Source of the DNA: Myxococcota bacterium
Lineage (GTDB): Bacteria; Myxococcota_A; Polyangia; Polyangiales; Houyiibacteriaceae
Direction: 5' to 3'
Length of the DNA stretch: 37,745 bases
Assembly: GCA_028284955.1 (NCBI GenBank)
Contig: JANQQS010000205.1
Span: 1-37,745 of the forward strand
The notes beneath the pieces are model-generated. The model was not told the DNA's origin. It saw nothing but the letters and a program-made list of their open reading frames with translations, and ran no database searches. Positions within the stretch are counted from its first letter, which is position 1, and each line of letters opens with the position of its first letter. Below, one piece after another: positions 8,345 through 15,290 of the stretch. The translations under genes and the position numbers were made by a program.

Positions 8345-9082
8345 ATGGCGAAACGAAGCGCCGCCCCCGCATTTTTGGTTTTGGCCCCGGACGGGCGGGC
8401 ACGCGCGAGCTGGAAAGAACGCCTGCAGCGACATGGGCAGGTGCGCATGTGTGCCGACATCGATGCGGTCTCCAAAGAGCTGCAATCGCTGCGTCGCCGC
8501 TGGCTTTGCTTCGTGGTCGACGTCGAGGTCGATCGAGTGTCGATTCATCGCGCCTTGAAGTCGATGCGGCGCGCAGAGCCAATGGCTCCCGGCGTCGTCA
8601 TCGTACGTGAAAAAGCGCGGGCTCCGAAAGCGCTCGCGGGTTTGGGGTTTCGCGTAGTGGTCGCGCCAGTGGCGCCCAAAGATGTTCGTTCGTTCATCGG
8701 CTACAGCCTCGCGCTCGAGGTATCCCAGAATCCTCATATTGCCGCGGCCGTGGAAGCTATTGGCGCACAAAAAGCGCTTACCGTGAAACAGATGGAACTT
8801 ACTGCGCTCGCCGCCACCGACCTGACGCGCGAAGAGCTCGTGGCGGGGCTTGGCGTATCGCACAATACGGTGAAAACGCGCGTCCGCCAGCTATTGCGCA
8901 TTCACGAAGAAGACTCGATGGATAGCTTGGGTAAAACTGTGCTGCGGTTGGCGCTTGCCCACGCGACACACCCCTCCTGGACTGCGCCCAGCCGCGGCAT
9001 CGTCCCGCCTCCGAAAGGGCCGGGCGCGATGCCCGCGCAACGTAAAGCGCAGAAGCGAGCACGCCCACCTCGCGCGACCTAA
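8345..9082 (+). CDS. Response-regulator-like protein with C-terminal LuxR-type HTH
   Basis: 245 residues, ATG at 8345 with GGAG about 9 nt upstream. Residues 1-120 have the alternating strand/helix pattern of a receiver domain (FLVLAPDG, CFVVDVEVD, PGVVIVREK, VVVAPVAPKD). The N-terminal acidic pair is missing and the phospho-acceptor site is uncertain, so it is a degenerate or pseudo-receiver. Residues about 143-190 (LTVKQMELTALAATDLTREE, then LVAGLGVSHNTVKTRVRQLL) match the GerE/LuxR four-helix DNA-binding domain. A basic Pro/Lys/Arg tail ends the protein. It lies divergent to the two large Gly-rich lipoproteins and is a reasonable candidate regulator of them. It overlaps the end of the convergent GGDEF gene by 4 bp. 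Confidence 0.8.
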   Translation: MAKRSAAPAFLVLAPDGRARASWKERLQRHGQVRMCADIDAVSKELQSLRRRWLCFVVDVEVDRVSIHRALKSMRRAEPMAPGVVIVREKARAPKALAGLGFRVVVAPVAPKDVRSFIGYSLALEVSQNPHIAAAVEAIGAQKALTVKQMELTALAATDLTREELVAGLGVSHNTVKTRVRQLLRIHEEDSMDSLGKTVLRLALAHATHPSWTAPSRGIVPPPKGPGAMPAQRKAQKRARPPRAT

Positions 9083-10014
9083 CCCGAAATGACTCGATTG
9101 CGCCCTTCGCGTTTGGCTGCGTACAAGGCTGCGTCAGCCGCGGCGAGCAGTTCTTCGACCCGGTCGTAGTTCGAGCCTACGAGCGTCGCGACGCCGATGC
9201 TTGCGGTCACTTTTAGATCTTGATCGTCAAATCGAATGGTGAGTCGCTCGATGGTAATGCGGAGACGCTCCGCGAGCACGAGCGCTTGGTTCTTCTGAAT
9301 GCCGCGCGCCACGACGCAGAACTCTTCGCCTCCGTAGCGGGCGGCGAGGTCCTCGGTGCGGACGACTTTGCCCACCGTTGCCCCAACCACACGAAGCACC
9401 GCATCGCCTACGGGGTGCCCGAAGTTATCGTTCACGCGCTTGAAGTGATCGACGTCGAGGAGAAGCACCACAAGTGGGGTTTGATGGCGGCAGGCATAGG
9501 CAAACTCTGCGGTCAGCCGTTCGTCGAGATACCGTCGGTTAAACAGATCAGTGAGCGGGTCGCGAACTGCGGATCGATAGAGCTGTTGCGCATGTTCGAG
9601 CTCTTCTTCATCTTGCAAGCGAAACCGCAGCAAGACTTGTTTGCCGATGCGAATGCGATCTCCGTCGCAGAGAGGAGTGCGAAACGTAACGCGTCGATCA
9701 TTGAGAAACGTGCCGTTGGTGCTGTCGAGATCTTCGAGCGAGTAGTGATCGCCGTGTCGCGTGATGCGTGCATGCTCGCGAGATAGACCTTGGTCGTCGA
9801 TGCGGGTTTGTGCTTCGGCGCCTCGGCCAAGAATGGTTTCATCTTCGAGCACGAAGAGCGCGCCGGGCTCCGGCCCTGTCACCATGGTGATACAGCCTTT
9901 GCTGCGACGCTTTTTCGGAGCGGGGGCCGCGTCTTCCAGCGGAAATACCTCCGTCGTTTCGTCCTCGCGACGAAACCCTGGCGGCCGGATATTGGTTCGA
10001 TCGTTTCCCATCAT
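9079..10014 (-). CDS. FHA-domain diguanylate cyclase
   Basis: 311 residues. An FHA domain covers about residues 40-130 with the phosphothreonine-binding signature residues visible: GRG 63-65, SREH 79-82, STNGT 98-102. The GGDEF domain spans about 150-311, starting RDPLTDLFNRRYL and carrying the active-site motif GGEEF (228-232). The inhibitory I-site R-T-E-D (219-222) lies exactly five residues before GGEEF, so feedback inhibition by cyclic-di-GMP is expected. The protein has no membrane segment and should be cytosolic, making c-di-GMP from GTP in response to a phosphorylated partner bound by FHA. Ser/Thr-kinase/FHA signalling is typical of myxobacteria. A 138-bp gap separates it from the upstream TPR/hpt operon. 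Confidence 0.93.
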   Translation of the reverse strand: MMGNDRTNIRPPGFRREDETTEVFPLEDAAPAPKKRRSKGCITMVTGPEPGALFVLEDETILGRGAEAQTRIDDQGLSREHARITRHGDHYSLEDLDSTNGTFLNDRRVTFRTPLCDGDRIRIGKQVLLRFRLQDEEELEHAQQLYRSAVRDPLTDLFNRRYLDERLTAEFAYACRHQTPLVVLLLDVDHFKRVNDNFGHPVGDAVLRVVGATVGKVVRTEDLAARYGGEEFCVVARGIQKNQALVLAERLRITIERLTIRFDDQDLKVTASIGVATLVGSNYDRVEELLAAADAALYAAKREGRNRVISG

Positions 10015-10152
10015 CGCGAAAGGCGTTCGCGAGGCGCCCCGCCCTCCATTGCGGCGGCAGCACCTGCTAATTCAGCCAAACGGACACCGGAAGACTCTCT
10101 GAAGCCCTGCTTTGGCCGCGGATGGTCTTGATGCCCCACTCTGGGGACGCGT

Positions 10153-10470
10153 TTACTCTTCGGAAAGCGAAGCGAGCGCGCTCTGAAGCTCGGACCGCGC
10201 GTGGGTGTCGTTTTCTGCTTGAGCGGCTGCAATACCCCGTTCGTACCAACTCCTGGCCTCTTCGATGCGAGACAGAGTTTCGGCGGTTTGTCCGGCCATC
10301 AAGTAGGTGGGGACATACGCGGGGTATCGTTTCGCCACGAGCGTATACGACGCCAGCGCGGACTCCATGTCGCCCAAAGAACGATGCTCCATTGCGCGGG
10401 CGTACCAGACGAAGGGGTCGTCGCTGCCCCGTTCGATCATCGATTCGAGAAGTTCGAGCCGCTTGGACAC
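10153..10470 (-). CDS. Small TPR protein
   Basis: 105 residues from a GTG at 10470, only 2 nt after the hpt stop, so co-translated with hpt. Residues about 17-90 form two or three TPR-like helical hairpins: DPFVWYARAMEHRSLGDMES with ALASYTLVAKRYP, then YVPTYLMAGQTAETLSRIEE with ARSWYERGI. No signal peptide. It is probably a cytosolic protein-interaction module; the partner is unknown. Confidence 0.75.
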   Translation of the reverse strand: MSKRLELLESMIERGSDDPFVWYARAMEHRSLGDMESALASYTLVAKRYPAYVPTYLMAGQTAETLSRIEEARSWYERGIAAAQAENDTHARSELQSALASLSEE

Positions 10471-10472
10471 GG

Positions 10473-11012
10473 CTAACCTTTCGCCGCAGCTGGGTCTACG
10501 TGACCGATGTAGGGAAGATTGCGATAGCGCTGCGCGTGGTCCAGGCCGTAGCCCACCACAAACACATCTTCGATGGTGAAACCAAGGTAGTCGATCGAAA
10601 CGGAGACCCGGGCCCGGGACGGTTTGTGGAGCAGCGACGCCACGCGTACCGATCGTGGCCGACGCGTCTTGAGATTCTCGAGCAAGTACGACATGGTGAG
10701 CCCGGTGTCGACGATGTCTTCCACGACCAACACATCGCGATCTTCGATCGAATGGGTGAGGTCGCTGGTGATTTGCACGACGCCGCTCGATTTGGTGTCA
10801 TCGCCGTAGCTGCGAAGCCCGAGGAAGTCTACTGCGAGCGGGAGATCGATGGCCCGCATCAGATCTGCGGCGAACACGAAGCTGCCTTTGAGCACGGGGA
10901 TGAGCACCAGCTCTTTGTCGGCGTAGTCCTTTGTGATGGTTTGGCCGAGCTCAAGAACGCGTTCCGAAATGGTCTTTTGATCGATCAATACACGCGCTTC
11001 GGACGTTCGCAT
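10473..11012 (-). CDS. hpt: Hypoxanthine phosphoribosyltransferase
   Basis: 179 residues, the standard length for bacterial HPRT. The 5-phosphoribosyl-1-pyrophosphate loop [11 protein letters not shown] is at residues 96-106. [13 protein letters not shown] near residue 40 is the family's PPi-loop, and [20 protein letters not shown] is the usual C-terminal base-binding segment. It converts hypoxanthine or guanine plus PRPP into IMP or GMP (purine salvage). The nucleoside phosphorylase elsewhere in the window (26.6 kb) would supply the bases. It sits 40 bp after sctT and 2 bp before the TPR gene. Confidence 0.95.
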   Translation of the reverse strand: MRTSEARVLIDQKTISERVLELGQTITKDYADKELVLIPVLKGSFVFAADLMRAIDLPLAVDFLGLRSYGDDTKSSGVVQITSDLTHSIEDRDVLVVEDIVDTGLTMSYLLENLKTRRPRSVRVASLLHKPSRARVSVSIDYLGFTIEDVFVVGYGLDHAQRYRNLPYIGHVDPAAAKG

Positions 11013-11052
11013 ATCGCGCGCTTACCGGTCTCGTGCCGGGCTGTCAAGGGAC

Positions 11053-11883
11053 TCAGAGCCCGCGCATCAATCGCTGCGCGGTGTGCATCGCTTCGCGGAA
11101 CACGTTCGGAAGGTGCTCGCCAAGAAGCGATACTGTGAGCATGAGTGCGGCCAGCCCGACCGCGGCCCGGAGCGGAGTAAGCAGCACGATAGGCATTTCA
11201 GGTGTGGCTCGCGCCGCAAAACCGAGAGCAAGTTCGATGAGCACAATCGTCACCGCTGCCGGGGCGGCTACCGCGACGGCAAACGATAGGCCATGACCAA
11301 CCAATCGAGCCGCGCCGAGCGCCACCGCCCCCGTGCTCGATTGCGCCTGGGAAATCACGTTTCCGATCGGCACGTCGACGAGTCCTTGGGCAAACGCGGA
11401 TAGCGCAAACCGGTGACCTCCGAGAGCCAGAAAAATCACCACCCCGGTCATGAAGTAGAGCGATGCAAGGGGAGTGGTCTGTGCAGCGTTTGAATCTTGG
11501 AGGCTGCCCGCCGCGAGCCCGCTACCCAAAAAACCACCGCTTCCGCGCCATAGGTCGGCGAGATGGCCTCCCCATTGAAGTGCGTAGAACGGAAGCACTG
11601 CGGCGATGGCAAACACGAGGCCAACCAGCGATTCACGAATTGCGGCTAGGGCGATCATGCTGGGCTCTTGCGGAACGGATGTGGCTGACGCGAGGGCGAG
11701 CGGAGCTACGCAAGCGGTCAGCCCGAAGACGAGCGCGGCGCGGAGGATCCATGGGCTGTCACGCATCGCCAGCCAGGGGGCGAGCAATGTGAGGGGAAGG
11801 ATCCTCGCCGCAACCAAGAGCGCGGCAGACAAAATTTCCATCCGCGCCGGCTGACCCGAGAAGAGACTCGTCAATGCGCCCAT
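11053..11883 (-). CDS. sctT: Type III export apparatus inner-membrane protein SctT/FliR family
   Basis: 276 residues, mostly hydrophobic with about six to eight membrane segments. Family-like patches include RESLVGLVFAIAAVLPFYAL with GGHLADLWRG, TPLASLYFMTGVVIFLALGG, and LIELALGFAARATPEMPIVL. SctT/FliR proteins with SctR and SctS form the helical export gate of injectisomes and flagella. The upstream gene is sctS (15 bp gap), the conserved order, but no sctR, sctU, sctV, ATPase or ring gene is in this window. The neighbours are erpA-like and hpt. Flagellar fliR cannot be excluded from sequence alone. Confidence 0.85.
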   Translation of the reverse strand: MGALTSLFSGQPARMEILSAALLVAARILPLTLLAPWLAMRDSPWILRAALVFGLTACVAPLALASATSVPQEPSMIALAAIRESLVGLVFAIAAVLPFYALQWGGHLADLWRGSGGFLGSGLAAGSLQDSNAAQTTPLASLYFMTGVVIFLALGGHRFALSAFAQGLVDVPIGNVISQAQSSTGAVALGAARLVGHGLSFAVAVAAPAAVTIVLIELALGFAARATPEMPIVLLTPLRAAVGLAALMLTVSLLGEHLPNVFREAMHTAQRLMRGL

Positions 11884-11898
11884 CTACCGGCTGCCCAC

Positions 11899-12168
11899 CT
11901 ACTGGACCTTGAGCATGACGTGTCGCCACAGCGTATCCGCGAATCGGAGCAAATTGGAGCTCATGAAACCGCCGAACACGACGAGCGCAAGCGCCACCGC
12001 GACGAGCTTGGGCACGAACCCGATCGCATAGTCTTGAACTTGCGTAGCGGCTTGCAAGACCCCGACGAAGAATCCTATCGCGAGCGCCGCGAGCAACGCG
12101 GGAGCCGAGATCAGCAGTGCAAGATACATCGTCTCTGCCGCCAAACGGGCCCAATCGGCCGAGGTCAT
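11899..12168 (-). CDS. sctS: Type III export apparatus protein SctS/FliQ family
   Basis: 89 residues from the ATG at 12168, matching the fixed length of FliQ/SctS. The longer frame from 12222 is rejected because it would run through erpA. Two membrane helices are seen: YLALLISAPALLAALAIGFF at about 16-37 and VPKLVAVALALVVFGGFM at about 53-70. The family-typical GVLQAATQVQDYAIGFVPK lies between them. The start overlaps the erpA stop as ATGA, indicating translational coupling. With SctT it would form part of the export gate in the inner membrane. Confidence 0.87.
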   Translation of the reverse strand: MTSADWARLAAETMYLALLISAPALLAALAIGFFVGVLQAATQVQDYAIGFVPKLVAVALALVVFGGFMSSNLLRFADTLWRHVMLKVQ

Positions 12169-12518
12169 ACGGTGAAACTTTCGCCGCAGCCGCACCCTGC
12201 CTTGGCGTTCGGGTTGGACCACTTAAACCCATACCCCATCAAGCGGGTTTCCCAGTCGAGGGTCGATCCTTTGAGAAACTCGATACTCCGGTTGTCGACG
12301 ACTACGTTCAGGCCGTCGAAATCATAAACCGTGTCTCGTTTTCGAACCTTGGTCGCAACATCGAAGACGTAATAGTATCCGGAGCACCCGCCCCCTTTGA
12401 CGCCGATCCGAAGGCCGAGCGCGTTTTCGTCGGCCTCGGCCAGCTTTTTCTTGGCCATTTTGATGGCTTCTGCAGTGAGCTCAATGGGTCGCGTGGGGGA
12501 GGGTCGCTCTTGGGGCAT
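12165..12518 (-). CDS. erpA: Iron-sulfur cluster insertion protein, ErpA/IscA (HesB) family
   Basis: 117 residues from the ATG at 12518 (a TTG at 12554 would add 12). The three family cysteines are present: Cys45 in GGGCSGYYY and Cys109/Cys111 in GCGCGESF near the C-terminus, which bind or transfer an Fe-S cluster. LGLRIGVKGGGCSGY is the standard A-type carrier signature. Cytosolic. It is the first gene of the minus-strand erpA-sctS-sctT-hpt-TPR run, coupled to sctS by an ATGA overlap. ErpA versus IscA cannot be separated here, as no isc or suf genes are adjacent. Confidence 0.9.
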   Translation of the reverse strand: MPQERPSPTRPIELTAEAIKMAKKKLAEADENALGLRIGVKGGGCSGYYYVFDVATKVRKRDTVYDFDGLNVVVDNRSIEFLKGSTLDWETRLMGYGFKWSNPNAKAGCGCGESFTV

Positions 12519-12605
12519 TGCGTAACTCGAAGTTTCAGGAATCTGCGTACTCAAGATCTAGGGCATTTCTCTGGCGTCGGCCAGGCTCGTGTCTCGCGGG
12601 AAACC

Positions 12606-12971
12606 CTAGCGTCCGATCCACGCGGCGAGCTTTCCTGTGCCCTCGTTTTTCGCGAAGTAGGGAGGCCGTTCCTCAAGACCGACCGCGGCGAGCCGTGATT
12701 CCACTCGCTCTGCCGAAGCGGAGGTGAAAAACGCGACCGTACTCTGGCAGCCGATATGTCGCAGGCGTCTCAGCGCCTCGGCACCGTCGGGGCCGGAGCC
12801 AAGGTCCAAGTCCAAAATGATGGCTCGCGGCGGGTTGGGCGTGGTGGCGATGATGAAATCCAAATCGCGCACCGATTGAGCCACACGGATCTCTCGACCG
12901 GTGACGCGATTCAGGGTGCGCGACAAACTTCGACCGAAGGCGGGTTCATCCTCTAAAAGCAAAAGCCACAC
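12606..12971 (-). CDS. Single-domain response regulator (receiver)
   Basis: 121 residues, one receiver domain and nothing else. Acidic pair Glu7-Asp8 (LLEDEP), phospho-acceptor Asp54 (IILDLDLGSGPDG), Thr83/Ser84 (FFTSAS) and Lys108 (YFAKNEG) are all in place, so it should be phosphorylatable. No output domain is present; it would act by protein contact. Divergent from cysM (125-bp gap) and 87 bp ahead of the erpA ATG on the same strand. No histidine kinase is adjacent. Confidence 0.85.
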   Translation of the reverse strand: MWLLLLEDEPAFGRSLSRTLNRVTGREIRVAQSVRDLDFIIATTPNPPRAIILDLDLGSGPDGAEALRRLRHIGCQSTVAFFTSASAERVESRLAAVGLEERPPYFAKNEGTGKLAAWIGR

Positions 12972-13096
12972 GGCCCACTCCTGCCTGAACGCCCGAATTA
13001 GCAGGTCTCAGAATGAGGCACCACTCGTTCGGTTCCCTTGATTCGGGTGCGCGAGTTTGGGGGTAAGGGTACAATACGCTACCGTAAGCCGAGACA

Positions 13097-14005
13097 ATGA
13101 AAGAGAAAATCTACGACGGCGTGTTGGATCTGATCGGGGACACTCCGCTGATTCGATTGCGACACATCTCGCCGTCCAGTGGCGCAGAAATCTGCGGCAA
13201 GCTCGAAGGACACAACCCTGCCGGTTCGGTCAAAGACCGCCCTGCGTGGTCGATGGTCGAGGACGCGGAAAAGAATGGCGTTTTGCGCGAAGGGTCGACG
13301 TTGGTGGAAGCCACGAGCGGGAATACCGGGATCAGCTTGGCGATGATCGCAGCGGTTCGGGGGTATCGTTGTGTGATTGTCATGCCGGAGGATATGAGCC
13401 AGGCGCGTCAGTATATTCTTCGGCAATACGGCGCGGAAGTCGTGCTCACGGCGGCGGATGACGGGATGGCTGGCGCGGTAGAGCGAGCCGAGCGGATTCG
13501 ACGGGAGACGCCGGGTGCGTTTATGTGTGGACAGTTTGAGAATCCCGCGAACCCGGAAATTCATGCTCGAACCACGGCGGAGGAGATTTGGCGCGCCACT
13601 GGCGGTCGCGTAGACGCATTTGTAACGGGGGTGGGCACGGGAGGAACGATTACCGGCGTGGGGAGAGTTCTCAAGGAGCGAAATCCAGACCTGTGGCTCG
13701 TGGCCGTCGAGCCGCGCGCTTCGGCGGTCCTGTCTGGAGGGAAACCCGGGTTACACGGAATACAAGGGCTGGGCGCGGGTTTTGTGCCGGAAGTGCTGGA
13801 TACCAAGCTGGTCGACGAGGTGCTCACCGTGACCGATGTCGCGGCGGACCGAATGACTCGGCGTCTCGCGCGAGAAGAAGGCCTTTTGCTTGGCCCATCG
13901 TCAGGAGCCAACGCGCACGCGGCGCTGGACACCGCGAGAAGGCTGGAGCAAGGGAAACGTGTGGTCACGATTCTCTGCGACGGTGGCGAACGCTATCTGT
14001 GTTAA
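13097..14005 (+). CDS. cysM: Cysteine synthase B (O-acetylserine sulfhydrylase)
   Basis: 302 residues, PLP fold-type II. The PLP lysine is Lys46 in NPAGSVKDRPA, the CysM-like form of this motif. The substrate-loop motif TSGNTG is at 73-78, and the glycine-rich phosphate site TGVGTGGTITGVGR near 180. The C-terminus GERYLC is typical. It makes cysteine (or S-sulfocysteine) from O-acetylserine in the cytosol. The gene stands alone; the repeat block follows 25 bp after the stop. Confidence 0.93.
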   Translation: MKEKIYDGVLDLIGDTPLIRLRHISPSSGAEICGKLEGHNPAGSVKDRPAWSMVEDAEKNGVLREGSTLVEATSGNTGISLAMIAAVRGYRCVIVMPEDMSQARQYILRQYGAEVVLTAADDGMAGAVERAERIRRETPGAFMCGQFENPANPEIHARTTAEEIWRATGGRVDAFVTGVGTGGTITGVGRVLKERNPDLWLVAVEPRASAVLSGGKPGLHGIQGLGAGFVPEVLDTKLVDEVLTVTDVAADRMTRRLAREEGLLLGPSSGANAHAALDTARRLEQGKRVVTILCDGGERYLC

Positions 14006-14030
14006 TTTAGGATTTGGCCGTCTGTTTTCT

Positions 14031-14215
14031 GAGGGTCTGGCACCCAGACCCTCTCGCCCGGGATACGATCCCGGACGATTCACCCAAACTCCCCCGCCAA
14101 GAAACACGCGTTGTGCAGTCCTGGTGTTTGCTGCTGGGGCCCCGCCGCTACGCGGTGGGCGGACGCGAAGCGGCCGGAGTCGGGAGGGGGTCCCGCGCGG
14201 GTATGAACCGGGCAC
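14031..14215 (+). repeat. Multi-hairpin intergenic repeat, copy 1 (right end degraded)
   Basis: Left end: an outer hairpin at 14031-14053 (arms GAGGGTCTGG and CCAGACCCTC, loop CAC), then an inner hairpin at 14058-14074 (arms CCGGGAT and ATCCCGG, loop ACG). A linker box reading CACCCAAACTCCCCCGCCA follows at about 14081. Then come a variable stretch, a CCCCGCCGC/GCGGTGGG hairpin and a degraded CGGCCGC-type stem to about 14205. The same module order occurs at 14331-14542 and, on the other strand, at 37389-37726. There is no ORF of interest inside. Confidence 0.8.
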
Positions 14216-14220
14216 ATCGA

Positions 14221-14329
14221 CAGATTGGGCCAGATTGGGGACGGGGTAATTTCTTTCCCCGTCCCCGATCTGCCCCCGATCGTCCCCGATCTGCCCCCGG
14301 TCCCCGATCTGCCCCCGATCTGCCCGCCG
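14221..14329 (+). repeat. Long hairpin plus degenerate GATCTGCC tandem units
   Basis: A 16-bp stem with one G-T pair is formed by 14231-14246 and 14257-14272 around a 10-nt AT-rich loop. The right arm continues into three imperfect units starting TCCCCGATCTGCCC at 14262, 14283 and 14301. It replaces the left end expected for repeat copy 2. An overlapping open frame encodes a Pro/Asp-Leu repeat only because of this periodicity. Confidence 0.7.
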
Positions 14330-14330
14330 A

Positions 14331-14542
14331 TTCACCCAAGCTCCCCCGCCAGGATGCACGTGTTCTGGTTGTCTAATGGGTGTACTGCAGTCGTCTGTTC
14401 GCACAATCACCGCAACGAATGTGCGACGCGTAACCGGGGCCCCGTCGCGCGGCGATGGGGCGGCCGCGAAAGCGGCCGGCGTCGGGAGGGGGGCCCCGCG
14501 GAATCGTATTCCGCGGGGGGAGGGGCTGCGGCCAGCCCCTCC
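14331..14542 (+). repeat. Multi-hairpin intergenic repeat, copy 2 (complete right end)
   Basis: Begins with the box ATTCACCCAAGCTCCCCCGC, then a variable stretch. Four hairpins follow: CCCCGTCGC/GCGATGGGG (14440-14460), CGGCCGC/GCGGCCG with a GAAA loop (14461-14478), CCCCGCGGAAT/ATTCCGCGGGG with loop CGT (14494-14518), and GGAGGGGCTG/CAGCCCCTCC (14519-14542). The last two are the inverted equivalents of the inner and outer hairpins at the left end of copy 1. Element ends are therefore inverted repeats, each built of two hairpins. Confidence 0.8.
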
Positions 14543-14560
14543 AATAATACAGCGCAGCTG

Positions 14561-14589
14561 TTGACACTTGATCCTCGGTCCCGGCATGA
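14561..14589 (+). promoter_or_regulatory. Possible sigma70-type promoter of the Glt-like operon
   Basis: A perfect -35 hexamer TTGACA (14561-14566) is followed after 17 bp by CATGAT (14584-14589), a partial match to TATAAT. A transcript would begin near 14596, almost at the proposed ATG at 14598, so the mRNA would be nearly leaderless. It lies directly after the repeat block. Confidence 0.4.
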
Positions 14590-14597
14590 TCGGTCGG

Positions 14598-15290
14598 ATG
14601 GCAATCGGGCGGTGTGATCATTGGCGCCGTGCGGGGCTCGTTGTGGCGGTTTCTCTTTTGCTGCCCTCAGCGCTCGAGCCGCGAGATGCCTCCGCTCAGT
14701 GCATCGACGAGGCGATTCGGGATGAGCTCAACGCGCGGCGCCGTTATCGCGGGGTGCAAGAGCGGCTCTTTCAGAAAGCAGGGCGTCACGAGCTGAGCAT
14801 CATGGGCGGGGTATACAGTGCAGACCTGCTGTCTTCTTGGGCACTTGCGCAGGGGGCTTACACCTTTCATTTCACCGAGGCGCTGGGCCTCGAAGCGTCG
14901 TTTGCGTACACGCGCGCTCGCTCCGATTTGGTGGAGTTGATCGAACAAGATCGAGGCATCGTCCTCGTGCGGGTCAACAACCGAGTGTTTGTGTATCAGG
15001 GCCACCTCCTGTGGTCGCTGGCGTACGGCAAAGTGCGCTGGTTTGGCGGCAGCATTTCTCGTTTCGATTTCTTTCTTTCGGTCGGAGGCGGGGTTACCGA
15101 CAACCAAACCGCCCGAGGGCTCACCTTCAGCGGTGGCCTCGGGATGAAATTTTACTTCGGTTCCTGGTTTGCGTTGCGCATCGACGTTCGCGACCAAGTT
15201 CTGGAGCAAGAGATCTTGGGTGAGTCCAAGATTGTGAACAATCTGACCGCCACGCTTGGGCTATCCACCTTCTTTCCGTTCCGGTTTTGA
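14598..15290 (+). CDS. Outer-membrane beta-barrel protein, first gene of the Glt-like operon
   Basis: 230 residues from the ATG at 14598 (an ATG at 14586 and a TTG at 14568 are in frame). A signal peptide is clear: RRAGLVVAVSLLLPSAL, cut near D-A-S-A/Q. The mature protein shows alternating aromatic strands (YTFHFTEALGLEASFAYTRA, FFLSVGGGVTDN, FSGGLGMKFYF, ALRIDVRDQV) and ends in a terminal Phe (FFPFRF), as outer-membrane barrels do. It resembles the small myxobacterial OMP family that includes GltA and GltB of Myxococcus, but I cannot say which. Its position ahead of GltC-like supports a GltA/GltB role. The stop overlaps the next start as TGATG. Confidence 0.75.
   Translation: MAIGRCDHWRRAGLVVAVSLLLPSALEPRDASAQCIDEAIRDELNARRRYRGVQERLFQKAGRHELSIMGGVYSADLLSSWALAQGAYTFHFTEALGLEASFAYTRARSDLVELIEQDRGIVLVRVNNRVFVYQGHLLWSLAYGKVRWFGGSISRFDFFLSVGGGVTDNQTARGLTFSGGLGMKFYFGSWFALRIDVRDQVLEQEILGESKIVNNLTATLGLSTFFPFRF

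Noticed and set aside
12169-12222. 18-residue N-terminal extension of SctS
   Set aside because: SctS/FliQ is about 89 residues; the extension is basic, overlaps erpA's conserved C-terminus and would disrupt the first membrane helix topology.
13038-13075. TTGATT and TACAAT upstream of cysM as a promoter
   Set aside because: The TACAAT is a good -10 candidate, but the spacing of 26 bp to TTGATT is too long and no better -35 was seen.
14262-14329. Possible CRISPR-like array (three repeated units)
   Set aside because: Units are contiguous and imperfect without spacers, and no cas gene is present.
13901-14617. Open frames with RGQIGD or PDLPPI repeats in the repeat block
   Set aside because: Repeats arise from GATCTGCCCC units and hairpins; the frames run across independent repeat modules and into cysM and the barrel gene, with no start context.
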